DNA of 64,000 bases from contig QJJF01000002.1 of the NCBI GenBank assembly GCA_003202005.1, forward strand, positions 785,962 to 849,961, in the 5' to 3' direction. This document shows positions 56,830-64,000 of this stretch, one piece after another (the first letter of the stretch is position 1; each line of letters opens with the position of its first letter). A program made the translations under genes and the position numbers. This DNA comes from Williamsia faeni (GTDB taxonomy: Bacteria > Actinomycetota > Actinomycetes > Mycobacteriales > Mycobacteriaceae). The notes under the pieces were generated by a model. It did no database searches. It saw nothing but the letters and a program-made list of their open reading frames with translations, and was not told where the DNA came from.

Positions 56830-57099
56830 ATGGCTACCAAGAGTTCGCAGCCTCAGCTCAAAGACGAGAAGTTCTATGAAGATCTGCGTGAGCAAGGGGC
56901 ATCCAAAGAGAAGGCTGCACGTATCTCGAATGCCGCAGCGAAGCGGGGACGCAGCAGCGTGGGACGAAAAGGCGGCAAGTCCGGTTCATACGACGAGTGG
57001 ACCGTCGACGAACTCAAGAGCCGGGCGAAAGAACTCGGGCTACGCGGGTATTCGAAACTGAATAAGGGTGACCTCATCGATGAGCTCCGCAATCATTAG
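56830..57099 (+). CDS. Small basic protein with Rho-N domain (DUF7218-type)
   Basis: 89 residues; ribosome site GGAGGGACGGAG. The N-terminal part LKDEKFYEDLREQGASKEKA and RISNAAAKRGRSSVGRKGGK is a basic helix region. The C-terminal 40 residues are a Rho-N/SAP-like motif: WTVDELKSRAKELGLRGYSK, LNKGDLIDELRNH. It probably binds nucleic acid. Such proteins are common and abundant in mycobacteria and relatives under stress. The precise role is unknown. Confidence 0.82.
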   Translation: MATKSSQPQLKDEKFYEDLREQGASKEKAARISNAAAKRGRSSVGRKGGKSGSYDEWTVDELKSRAKELGLRGYSKLNKGDLIDELRNH

Positions 57100-57290
57100 C
57101 ATCGGCCCTGATCAACACTGCTTAATGTTCACTATCCAGAGAACGTGCCTGTGCCCATACAGATGCCACGATTGGGTCTGAGGTGTGACAAACTAGAAGA
57201 ACCGGTCGAGACAGCAGCCGCGAGATCCGATCCGGAACCATTTTCACCGCGATCGTTCTCTATTTGTCGTGGTCGAAAGGACTCGCAGCT

Positions 57291-57719
57291 GTGCAGCACC
57301 CAGAGAACTCAAAATTCGTTGACACCAGTGGAACCCGTGCTGGAAGTGCTGCGGTGTCGGTGGTCACGGCTCATCACGGGGAGCTGGCCATTCTCACTGT
57401 TGCGGGCAGCCTGGACGTCTTGACCGCACCTGCGTTGTCCGAGGTTGTCGGTGAGGTGCTCTCCAAACAGCCCCCCGGCCTCATCATCGATCTGACTTCT
57501 GCGGACTTCTTGTCGTCCGCCGGCATGACTGTGCTGATCGCCGCGCAGGAAGCAATCGCTCCGTCCGGATGGTTCGGCGTTGTGGCCGACGGCCCGTCGA
57601 CTGCTCGGCCGATGCGACTGGTCGGCCTGGACCAGGCGATGACCATCTACACGACTCTGGAAGCAGCTATCGACGCCATGACAGATACCCCCGAAAACCG
57701 TGGCAACCGAATCTCCTAG
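57291..57719 (+). CDS. STAS-domain protein, anti-sigma factor antagonist type
   Basis: 142 residues from GTG 57291, 9 nt after GAAAGGA. The STAS core is ELAILTVAGSLDVLTAPALS, then PPGLIIDLTSADFLSSAGMT with the phosphorylatable Ser in SSAG. It may bind an anti-sigma kinase and free a stress sigma factor. No RsbW-type kinase is adjacent, so the partner is elsewhere. The GAF-ANTAR gene follows 57 bp downstream in the same direction. Confidence 0.85.
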   Translation: MQHPENSKFVDTSGTRAGSAAVSVVTAHHGELAILTVAGSLDVLTAPALSEVVGEVLSKQPPGLIIDLTSADFLSSAGMTVLIAAQEAIAPSGWFGVVADGPSTARPMRLVGLDQAMTIYTTLEAAIDAMTDTPENRGNRIS

Positions 57720-57776
57720 GATGCTCTGCGGTCTATGGTAGGAAGTCTTATCTGTCACTCGAAAGGGGGCGCGTAG

Positions 57777-58469
57777 ATGCAAACGTCACAACTGGAGCTG
57801 TCTCGACGAATGGCCGATGTGGCCAGGAGTTTGCGTGCTGAAAGCGATGACATCGAAACCGTTTTACGTGCGATTTCGAAGGCGGCGATCGATTCGATCC
57901 CAGGCACCGAATACGCAAGTGTCACCCTGGTCACCGGTAAATCTCGGGTCGAGACACCGGTCGCGATCGGGGATCTCGCAGGCAGATCCGATGCGCTGCA
58001 ACAGGAACTGGGCGAAGGGCCCTGCATCCGTTCCGCCGTCGGGGAAAAGACTGTGTGGATCGACGACATGCGGGAAGAGACACGCTGGCCCCGTTTTGCC
58101 GCCGCCGCCGATGCACTGGGTATCGCCTCGATGATCTGCTTCAGTTTGTACGTCGAGGGCGACCAGTTCAGCGCATTGAACCTCCACAGCACCACCCCCT
58201 CGATTTTCGACGACGAAGCACGCTCCATCGGGCAACTCTTCGCCGATCACGCCAGTGTCGCGCTGTCGAGCGTGCGCGAAAAGGAACAACTACGCACCGC
58301 TCTCAACAGCCGGGATCTGATCGGTCAGGCCAAGGGCATGATCATGGAGCGCTACCACCTCGATTCGACCGCGGCGTTTCGGTTGCTGGCGAAGCTGTCG
58401 CAGGATTCCAATGTGAAGCTGGTCGATGTGGCACAGCGTGTGGTCGACGCCGGGCCCGAAGATCGTTGA
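57777..58469 (+). CDS. GAF-ANTAR RNA-binding regulator
   Basis: 230 residues; ribosome site GAAAGGGGG. A GAF sensor (about 20-165: VLRAISKAAIDSIPGTEYAS, GPCIRSAVGEKTVWIDDMRE) is joined to an ANTAR domain (about 170-225: LRTALNSRDLIGQAKGMIME, RYHLDSTAAFRLLAKLSQDS). ANTAR proteins act as antiterminators by binding paired hexanucleotide hairpins in leaders. The ligand is unknown; GAF domains of this mycobacterial-type family lack obvious haem or cyclic-nucleotide residues. Co-directional with the STAS gene. Confidence 0.88.
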   Translation: MQTSQLELSRRMADVARSLRAESDDIETVLRAISKAAIDSIPGTEYASVTLVTGKSRVETPVAIGDLAGRSDALQQELGEGPCIRSAVGEKTVWIDDMREETRWPRFAAAADALGIASMICFSLYVEGDQFSALNLHSTTPSIFDDEARSIGQLFADHASVALSSVREKEQLRTALNSRDLIGQAKGMIMERYHLDSTAAFRLLAKLSQDSNVKLVDVAQRVVDAGPEDR

Positions 58470-58476
58470 GCCCGAC

Positions 58477-59076
58477 TCAGACAAGTCCCTCGAGTTCGGC
58501 GACCGTGTGCCCCGGTGTCTTGCGAAAGATGTCGAGTCGGAAGTCGCAATCGGTGTAACCCGCGACATGCGCCAGATCGGTCTGCGACAGCCGATGATGG
58601 ACATGATCACCGCTCGTCGGATATTCGTCTACCTGACGACGCCAGTGAACGGCAACCAGGTCACCATCATCGGTGAGGGTCTCCAGAGATCGTTCCAGCA
58701 CCGTCTCGAACTGTGCCGGATCAAGGTAGTAGAGCACCTCGCTCAGCACGATCAGGTCGAACGTTCCATTCGGCCAGTCGTCGACGAAGTCGCGGGCCTG
58801 AACCTGCACCCGGTCGGCCACCGATGCGAGACGCCCGGCGGCGATCGCGGTCGCCCGCTCGCTGAGGTCAACGGCCAACAATTTGTCGCATCTGTCCGCG
58901 AGTAGTTCGGTGAACACACCTATCGAACAACCGGCTTCGAAGGCATTGCGGTAGCGCTGTTTTGGCAATGACGCCAAGGTCAGCCCATACTTTCTTTCCT
59001 CGTACCAGCGGGTGGTGAAACCCCAGGGATCATCGCTATCGCGATACATCTCGTCAAAATACTTGTTGTCCAACAA
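58477..59076 (-). CDS. SAM-dependent methyltransferase, NodS-like, last gene of the five-gene operon
   Basis: 199 residues. It opens YFDEMYRDSDDPWGFTTRWY, the NodS/SAM opening seen in small glycan-type N-methyltransferases. SAM motif I FEAGCSIGVFTELLA, motif II LLAVDLSERA, and FDLIVLSEVLYYLDPAQ follow. It starts 6 bp after the PIG-L stop. In some bacteria PIG-L deacetylase and this methyltransferase occur as one fused protein (from memory), which supports successive action on one amine. Confidence 0.85.
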   Translation of the reverse strand: MLDNKYFDEMYRDSDDPWGFTTRWYEERKYGLTLASLPKQRYRNAFEAGCSIGVFTELLADRCDKLLAVDLSERATAIAAGRLASVADRVQVQARDFVDDWPNGTFDLIVLSEVLYYLDPAQFETVLERSLETLTDDGDLVAVHWRRQVDEYPTSGDHVHHRLSQTDLAHVAGYTDCDFRLDIFRKTPGHTVAELEGLV

Positions 59077-59082
59077 CGCTCC

Positions 59083-59847
59083 TCAGCCGAAGACGTACTC
59101 GTGTGTGCGGGTCAGCCGATCGAGGATGTGTGGCAGGAGCACCGGTCGGTCGGCGGCATCCGGCGACAACGGGTTGATCTGCGTGTCGAACGCGGTGATC
59201 GCGATTCGTTTGGTGGCAAGCGCCGTATTCGAGAGCTGATGCCGTCGCATGTCTTCCCAGGGAATCTTCGATTCACCCGGAGTTGCCCAGTGCCACATCC
59301 AAATCGGGTATTGCCACAATTCGATGCCACGGTCTGCAGCGACCTCACGCGCGCATCGGCCAACCGCCTCATGATCTGGATGGCCGTCGTGTTCCCACAC
59401 CGCAAGTACAGCCAGGGTTTCCTCCGGCCATTCGTCGCAGATGTCGTTGATGATCGATGTCATCGCATCGTGCTCGCGATCGAGACCTCCGTCGGGCAGG
59501 CCGAACCAGCGAGACCTGCTGATTCCCAACACCTTCGTGGCGACATCGAGTTCCTCCTGCCGTCGGGTGGCAAGTTCTTCGGGCGACAAGGTCGGCGATC
59601 CGGGATGGGAACCCGCTCCGTCGGAGAAACACACCGGCACCACCTCGATCCCAGCTGCCGCGGCGGCGATCATCATGCCTGCGGCGCCCAGCACCTCGTC
59701 GTCAGGGTGGGCGGCGAGCACGATCAGCCGATCCACCTTCACTTCGAGCTGCGGCCACTCGCGTGTCGACAGCCAGCTCCGCCACTGCTCTTCCGTGGTC
59801 CCCCGCTCATCGATGGGTACGGCACTGAACCGCTCAGACGACCTCAT
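59083..59847 (-). CDS. PIG-L family N-acetylglucosaminyl-type deacetylase
   Basis: 254 residues. Zinc-binding motif VLAAHPDDEVLGAAGMMI (AHPDDE) and the second HPDH in WEHDGHPDHEAVGRC are intact. Family enzymes remove N-acetyl from GlcNAc-containing lipids or thiol precursors (MshB, LmbE). The Trp-rich segment LWQYPIWMWHWATPGESKIP is typical of this operon's subgroup. It overlaps the acyl-CoA-dehydrogenase-like gene by 4 nt. Confidence 0.9.
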   Translation of the reverse strand: MRSSERFSAVPIDERGTTEEQWRSWLSTREWPQLEVKVDRLIVLAAHPDDEVLGAAGMMIAAAAAGIEVVPVCFSDGAGSHPGSPTLSPEELATRRQEELDVATKVLGISRSRWFGLPDGGLDREHDAMTSIINDICDEWPEETLAVLAVWEHDGHPDHEAVGRCAREVAADRGIELWQYPIWMWHWATPGESKIPWEDMRRHQLSNTALATKRIAITAFDTQINPLSPDAADRPVLLPHILDRLTRTHEYVFG

Positions 59848-60791
59848 CGGGCATCTTCTCCCGCTGCGAGCCGCCCGAGTTCCACCAGATCGCGGTCCGC
59901 GTGGGACTGTCTGATGTAGATGCTCAGATCTGCGACCGCCTGCGCGTGATCCCGGTTTCCGACAAGCGGAGCCGGCCCGAGGGCGCGTGCCACCCGATCG
60001 AGTACACCGGCGGCGATCTGCTCGATCGACCAGCGCACTCTGAAGGCTCGACGACGTGCGTCAGCGAGATCACCGGGCTTCTCGTCGATGTCGGCAGCGG
60101 CCTGAGCCAGTTCCGCCCAACCGGTGGCCAGTTGGGCATCGACCGCACCCAGGTGCATCAGGGTGATGTCGTCACTGTCGGAGCGGGCCTTGCGGTACAA
60201 GGCCTGTGCCACCTTGGCCGCACCGCCGAACCAGCACGCGGCAACCCCGACACCGCCGTGCCAGAAGCCGGCCCTGTCAAGATATCCTCCGGGCTCTCCC
60301 ACGGGCCGGGCCTCGACGTCCACGAATTCGACCGCTGCAGTATTCGTTTCGGCCATTCCGCGGTTGCACCACTCGACCGCCGACGGATGCACGCCGCTCT
60401 GCCGAAGATCAACGGCGAACAACCGTCGACATCCATCAGCCCTCGCCGTCACCAACGCGTGTGTGCACCCCGAGGCGCCCGAACACCAGACCTTGGTCCC
60501 GGTCAGTGTCCAGATACCCGACTCGATTTGTGCCGTCACCAGCGGTGCCGGTGGTTCCGCGGCCCAGACACCCCACAGGTCCCCCGGCCCCATCGGCGGC
60601 CCGTCGAGTTCGTGGAGAATTGCGGCGGCATCACAGTGCGCTTCCACCATGCGTCCCGCCGCTATATCGCTGCGGGTGAGATCGGCCAACTGCCGGAACC
60701 GCCCGATCGTGTCTCCTTCTCCCGGCAGCGGGAGACTGAACTCGGACGCTGACACGATGGCGAACGCTCGAGTGATCGCTCCCGAGCTCAC
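59844..60791 (-). CDS. Acyl-CoA-dehydrogenase-like flavoprotein
   Basis: 315 residues from GTG 60791, which overlaps the glycosyltransferase stop (GTGA). It is shorter than a normal ACAD (about 380). The middle domain is recognisable: LWGVWAAEPPAPLVTAQIES, WTLTGTKVWCSGASGCTHAL (FAD/substrate loop TGTKxWCSGA), FVDVEARPVGEPGGYL. A C-terminal helical domain follows. The usual catalytic Glu/Arg positions are not evident, so it may be a flavin-dependent oxidase or a binding protein, not a beta-oxidation enzyme. Confidence 0.8.
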   Translation of the reverse strand: MSSGAITRAFAIVSASEFSLPLPGEGDTIGRFRQLADLTRSDIAAGRMVEAHCDAAAILHELDGPPMGPGDLWGVWAAEPPAPLVTAQIESGIWTLTGTKVWCSGASGCTHALVTARADGCRRLFAVDLRQSGVHPSAVEWCNRGMAETNTAAVEFVDVEARPVGEPGGYLDRAGFWHGGVGVAACWFGGAAKVAQALYRKARSDSDDITLMHLGAVDAQLATGWAELAQAAADIDEKPGDLADARRRAFRVRWSIEQIAAGVLDRVARALGPAPLVGNRDHAQAVADLSIYIRQSHADRDLVELGRLAAGEDAR

Positions 60792-61480
60792 GACGCCTCT
60801 CCGGTGTCGAGGAGGCCGCCCAGATAGTCGGCGAAGCCGCCGGTTGCCCGGCCATCCCGTCGAGTGGATGTCAGCACCGGCGCCCGAGCGCTCCAACGTA
60901 TGCGAACTCCCGCAAGCCGCAGGCGCGCCACGAGATCCACATCCTCGTCATGGTCGATGAGCGCAAACCCACCGACACCGAAGTACACCGACGCCCACAT
61001 CCCCAGATTTGCTCCGTGCACGTGACGGTGGCCTTCTGCAGGCTGGTATTCGGCCGAGAACTTCGCGGCTACCTCGGGTGGCCAATCCGGCCAAGTGCGC
61101 ACGGCGATCGTTCCGACGAAGGCATCCGATCCGTCGGCGGCGGCCGACAGCTGCTCGCTGAGCCAGTTCGGCGGCACCACCGAATCTGCGTCTGTGGTGG
61201 CAAACCAGGTTTGGTCATCCCAGAAACCGTGGTCAAAACCCGCTTTGCGGGCTTGACCGACAGATCGCCCGCTCACCGCTATCGACTCCATACCGTCAGG
61301 GACGCAGGCCGCCGTTTCGTCCGAGCAGTCATCGAGCACAACCACCACCCGGACCGGTACATCCACCATTTCGGCAGCAACATCGATCGAGCTCAAACAC
61401 GCAGGCAGGACATCCATCTCGTTGTGGGCAGGAACGACGACGACAATGCTCTCCGGTCGTGGTCTCGCGGCTGCCATCAC
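60788..61480 (-). CDS. Family 2 glycosyltransferase
   Basis: 230 residues. GT-A fold: SIVVVVPAHNEMDVLPACLS, VRVVVVLDDCSDETAACVPD, WFATTDADSVVPPNWLSEQL (DxD = DAD). A conserved region GANLGMWASVYFGVGGFALI, then DEDVDLVARLRLAG with the catalytic acidic pair. It transfers a sugar from an NDP donor. It has no membrane span. Coupled by 4-nt overlaps to the HAD gene upstream and the flavoprotein gene downstream. Confidence 0.9.
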   Translation of the reverse strand: MMAAARPRPESIVVVVPAHNEMDVLPACLSSIDVAAEMVDVPVRVVVVLDDCSDETAACVPDGMESIAVSGRSVGQARKAGFDHGFWDDQTWFATTDADSVVPPNWLSEQLSAAADGSDAFVGTIAVRTWPDWPPEVAAKFSAEYQPAEGHRHVHGANLGMWASVYFGVGGFALIDHDEDVDLVARLRLAGVRIRWSARAPVLTSTRRDGRATGGFADYLGGLLDTGEAS

Positions 61481-62193
61481 ACCCCACCTCCCGAATCGGA
61501 GGTAAGGCTCTGCACCGCATTCTCCAGGTCAAGGGCCAGGTCCCGACAATCCTGAAACACCAGACTCGCGCCGGCATCGCGCAGTGCACAAGCGCTGACG
61601 CCGCCGGTCAGCACCCCGACCGGCCGGGCACCGGCCTTCGTGGCTGCAATTGCATCCCACGTCGCATCCCCGACCATGATCGCGTTGGACGGGGTCACAC
61701 CCGCACGCTCTATCGCGATCTTGACCAGTGTCGCATCGGGTTTCGCGGTGTCGACGTCCTCGCCGGAAGTGACGGCATCAACATGTTCCTCGATATCCAG
61801 CAGACCACGAGTCAGCTCGAGTTCCTCCTGCGGTGCCGATGATGCAAGCACCACCACAAACCCCAATGTCTTCGCTCGCTTGACGACCTCGCGTGCACCG
61901 GGCAGCACCCGCAGTGATCTCTGAGCAGCCGCTCGATAGATCCGACTGTGGCCTTCCGACATATCGTCGGCCAGTTCGGGTCGCTTGGGATCGCTGTCCT
62001 CGACACCGGCGAGCGCCAGCAGTTCGTCAACCAAGAGCCCACCATCCATGCCGACGCGTCGATGGACCTCCCAGAGCGGAACCGTCAGCCCCGCCTGGCA
62101 AAACGCTTCATGCCAGGCCACAACGTGGGTGTAGACGGAGTCGACAAGCGTGCCGTCGATGTCGAACAGGATTGCGATTTGCCCGTCTTTCAC
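61477..62193 (-). CDS. HAD-superfamily phosphatase (beta-PGM/Gph-like), first gene of the five-gene operon
   Basis: 238 residues from GTG 62193 (KDGQIAILFDIDGTLVDSVY). Motif I DIDGTLVDS (nucleophile Asp), motif II VVLASSAP, motif III Lys in TAKPDATLVKIA, motif IV ImvGDATWDA. A helical cap lies at about 25-90. It belongs to phosphoglycolate phosphatase/beta-phosphoglucomutase types. It overlaps the GT2 start by 4 nt, which ties a sugar-phosphate step to the pathway. It lies 31 bp downstream of catalase, same direction. Confidence 0.87.
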   Translation of the reverse strand: MKDGQIAILFDIDGTLVDSVYTHVVAWHEAFCQAGLTVPLWEVHRRVGMDGGLLVDELLALAGVEDSDPKRPELADDMSEGHSRIYRAAAQRSLRVLPGAREVVKRAKTLGFVVVLASSAPQEELELTRGLLDIEEHVDAVTSGEDVDTAKPDATLVKIAIERAGVTPSNAIMVGDATWDAIAATKAGARPVGVLTGGVSACALRDAGASLVFQDCRDLALDLENAVQSLTSDSGGGV

Positions 62194-62224
62194 CCGACTA
62201 CTCCCGGCCCCGTCCACCACCTCA

Positions 62225-63742
62225 CTACGCCTTGTGCTGAGCGCCGGTCCGCGCCGGATTGCCCTGCTCTGCAGCCTTCGGATCGAGTTCGTTCTCCTTG
62301 GCGCGCACACCGGCTTCGACGGCGCTTCCCAGGTCCGGATCGACCCGCCTCCAGTACTCGAACGCCCGGGCCAGCACCGGTTCGCTGACTCCGTTCAGGA
62401 GGTGGCCAACGATGTTGTCGGTCAGCCGCTCTCGCGCGGCGTCGTCGAGGACCTCACGCACCATCGTCCCGGCCTGACCGAAGTCGTCGTCCTCGGGATG
62501 ATCAACATAAGCGGACCTGACGATCTCTCCGCTTGCCGCCCACCCCGGTTCGGTCTGGAAGCCCGTCGCGGCCGCCGGTCCGCCCTTTGAATTGGGCGCG
62601 TACACCGGATCGACGGCATTGATCACCCGCATCGCGCCGTCCTTGGAGTACGAATGCACCGGATACTTCGATGCGTTGACCGGGACCTGCTTGTAGTTGG
62701 CCCCGATGCGGTATCGATGTGCATCGGCATAGGCGAAACCACGGGCCAGCAGCATCCGGTCCGGGCTCAAGCCGATCCCCGGCACCAGATTGTTCGGTTC
62801 GAATGCCAACTGCTCGATCTGTGTGTGATGGTCAGTTGGATTCTGGTTCAGCGTCATCCGTCCGACTTCATGGAGCGGATAGTCCCCGTGCGGCCAGACC
62901 TTGGTCAGGTCAAAAGGATTGAACCTATACGCGGCCGCATCGTCGAACGGCATCAACTGCACCTTCAACGTCCACGACGGGAATTCGCCATCGGCGATGT
63001 GCTCGAACAGATCTCGCGTGTGATAGTCCGTATCGATCGCGGCCATCTGATCGGCTTCATCCTGCGTGAAGAACTCGTGGCCCTGGTCGGTGATGAAGTG
63101 GTACTTCACCCAGTGCTTCACACCCTCACTGTTGGCCCAGAGGTAGGTGTGGGAGCTGTACCCGTTCATGTGCCGCCAAGTCCGAGGGATGCCCCGGTCC
63201 CCCATCAGCCATGTCACCTGGTGCGCAGACTCCGGGGACAGGCTCCAGAAGTCCCACTGCATGTCGTGGTCACGAAGGTTGTTGTCCGCTCGCCTCTTCT
63301 GCGAGCGGATGAAGTGCTGGAACTTGAGTGGATCCTTGATGAAGAACACCGGGGTGTTGTTGCCGACCATGTCGTACACGCCCTCGCTGGTGTAGAACTT
63401 CAGCGCAAAGCCACGGGGATCACGCCAGGTGTCGGGGCTCCCGCGTTCACCGGCGACAGTCGAGAATCGTGCTGCCATCTCGGTGGTCACACCGGGCTGA
63501 AACACCGATGCGCACGTGTAGGCCGACACATCAGCCGTGACTTCGAAGACACCGAAAGCGCCACTGCCCTTGGCGTGCGGCTGCCGTTCCGGAATACGCT
63601 CCCGGTTGAACTGTGCCATCTGCTCGATCAGGTAGTGGTCATGCAACACGATCGGGCCGCCGGCACCAACAGTCAACGAGTGTTCGTCGCTGGCCACCGG
63701 GGCACCGGCATCGGTTGTGGTGAAGATCTGCTCGTCGGTCAT
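62225..63742 (-). CDS. katA: Monofunctional haem catalase
   Basis: 505 residues from [15 protein letters not shown] at 63742, chosen for the GGAGGT site just upstream. The distal catalytic His is in [20 protein letters not shown]. Asn in [20 protein letters not shown]; the proximal haem ligand Tyr is in [20 protein letters not shown] (RxFxYxDxxxxR). The length fits small-subunit (clade 3) catalases. It decomposes H2O2 in the cytoplasm. The five-gene operon follows 31 bp downstream, so readthrough is possible. Confidence 0.95.
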   Translation of the reverse strand: MTDEQIFTTTDAGAPVASDEHSLTVGAGGPIVLHDHYLIEQMAQFNRERIPERQPHAKGSGAFGVFEVTADVSAYTCASVFQPGVTTEMAARFSTVAGERGSPDTWRDPRGFALKFYTSEGVYDMVGNNTPVFFIKDPLKFQHFIRSQKRRADNNLRDHDMQWDFWSLSPESAHQVTWLMGDRGIPRTWRHMNGYSSHTYLWANSEGVKHWVKYHFITDQGHEFFTQDEADQMAAIDTDYHTRDLFEHIADGEFPSWTLKVQLMPFDDAAAYRFNPFDLTKVWPHGDYPLHEVGRMTLNQNPTDHHTQIEQLAFEPNNLVPGIGLSPDRMLLARGFAYADAHRYRIGANYKQVPVNASKYPVHSYSKDGAMRVINAVDPVYAPNSKGGPAAATGFQTEPGWAASGEIVRSAYVDHPEDDDFGQAGTMVREVLDDAARERLTDNIVGHLLNGVSEPVLARAFEYWRRVDPDLGSAVEAGVRAKENELDPKAAEQGNPARTGAQHKA

Positions 63743-63869
63743 GCGCACCTCCATGCTCGGAAATCGGCAATCGGGAGGCCGGCAACGGGCTGCAGCCGTC
63801 TCCCGAATGCCAGTTACCCAGGCATCGCGCCGCTGAAACAGACAGTGGAGGTCTACCCCGGAACGCACT

Positions 63870-63900
63870 GAAGGCCCCCGACACATAGTCGAGGGCCTTC
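63870..63900 (-). terminator. rRNA operon terminator
   Basis: Arms 63870-63882 and 63888-63900 pair at 12 of 13 positions around a 5-nt loop, 11 bp beyond the 5S 3' end. It closes the leftward rrn operon and separates it from the catalase gene. Confidence 0.8.
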
Positions 63901-63911
63901 AATGGAAATTG

Positions 63912-64000
63912 TGTTCGGCGGTGTCCTACTCTCCCACACTGATTAGGGTGCAGTACCATCGGCGCTGGTAGGCTTAGCTTCCGGGTTCGGAATGGGACCG
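63912..64000 (-). rRNA. rrf: 5S ribosomal RNA, 3' part (continues beyond the window)
   Basis: The reverse complement reads CGGTCCCATTCCGAACCCGG ... GCGCCGATGGTACTGCACCC ... GGGAGAGTAGGACACCGCCG AACA, the conserved 5S loop B-E and 3' helix. About 89 of some 118 nt are inside the window; the 5' end and the rest of the rrn operon lie to the right. Confidence 0.93.

Noticed and set aside
63743..63869. Small gene between catalase and the rRNA terminator
   Set aside because: No frame with start, ribosome site and plausible codon use; treated as the catalase promoter region.

Overview
The window is high-GC DNA from a mycolic-acid actinomycete, most likely Gordonia or a close relative. I infer this from gene content, since no database was searched. 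The evidence is: a long block in the same order as Mycobacterium tuberculosis Rv1691-Rv1713, a phage LysB mycolate esterase, a DUF222/HNH (13E12-type) gene, SteA/SteB, and many GTG starts with 1-4 nt gene overlaps.

Layout. 1-11900: accessory and housekeeping genes, namely a truncated kinase-like gene, a cupin/ArsR/SRPBCC unit, a secreted protein, a membrane phosphodiesterase with an EEP-fold partner, an MBL hydrolase, Tex, a TerD-like protein, a methyltransferase and a secreted protein. 11900-18030: a short UvrA paralogue, a HerA-like ATPase that has lost its Walker A half, an AraC/VOC pair and an MFS/ArsR pair. 18200-26720: an AI-2E family protein, a SHOCT protein, the C40/lycopene genes (crtE, crtI, crtB, idi), a rifampicin-monooxygenase-like flavoprotein and a methyltransferase. 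26840-28110: a secreted SGNH esterase under a near-ideal CRP/GlxR site, and a small split-barrel protein.

28150-32592 is a decayed prophage of about 4.4 kb inserted in tRNA-Pro(GGG). It is bounded by a 77-bp perfect direct repeat. It holds a lipoprotein with an in-frame TGA, a broken tyrosine integrase, a LysA-like tail, a holin-type cassette, an intact-looking LysB and a hicAB pair with a doubtful toxin start.

32800-35250: an HTH/DUF4180 pair and the DUF222-HNH gene, closed by a bidirectional terminator. 35306-54526 is the conserved core, nearly all leftward: der, cmk, rluB, scpB, scpA, parA-like, xerD, NUDIX, pyrG, steB, steA, recN, nadK, tlyA, a small protein and a TPR-HAD fusion, with one shikimate-dehydrogenase-like gene inserted rightward. 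It combines chromosome segregation (ScpAB, ParA-like, XerD), ribosome and tRNA/rRNA maturation (Der, RluB, TlyA), nucleotide supply (Cmk, PyrG, NadK), repair (RecN) and division (SteAB).

54700-64000: a Tat-exported amine oxidase, a small membrane protein, a stress/signalling group (Rho-N protein, STAS, GAF-ANTAR), a tightly overlapped five-gene operon (HAD, GT2, acyl-CoA-dehydrogenase-like, PIG-L deacetylase, methyltransferase) that looks like an uncharacterised glycoconjugate pathway, catalase, and the 3' part of a 5S rRNA running in from the right.

The best candidates for undescribed biology are the five-gene operon, the HTH/DUF4180 module and the retained lysis/hicAB content of the prophage remnant. 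No gene-free stretch exceeds about 300 bases. The longest gaps (45052-45300, 56549-56829, 28110-28383) are described where they contain something.
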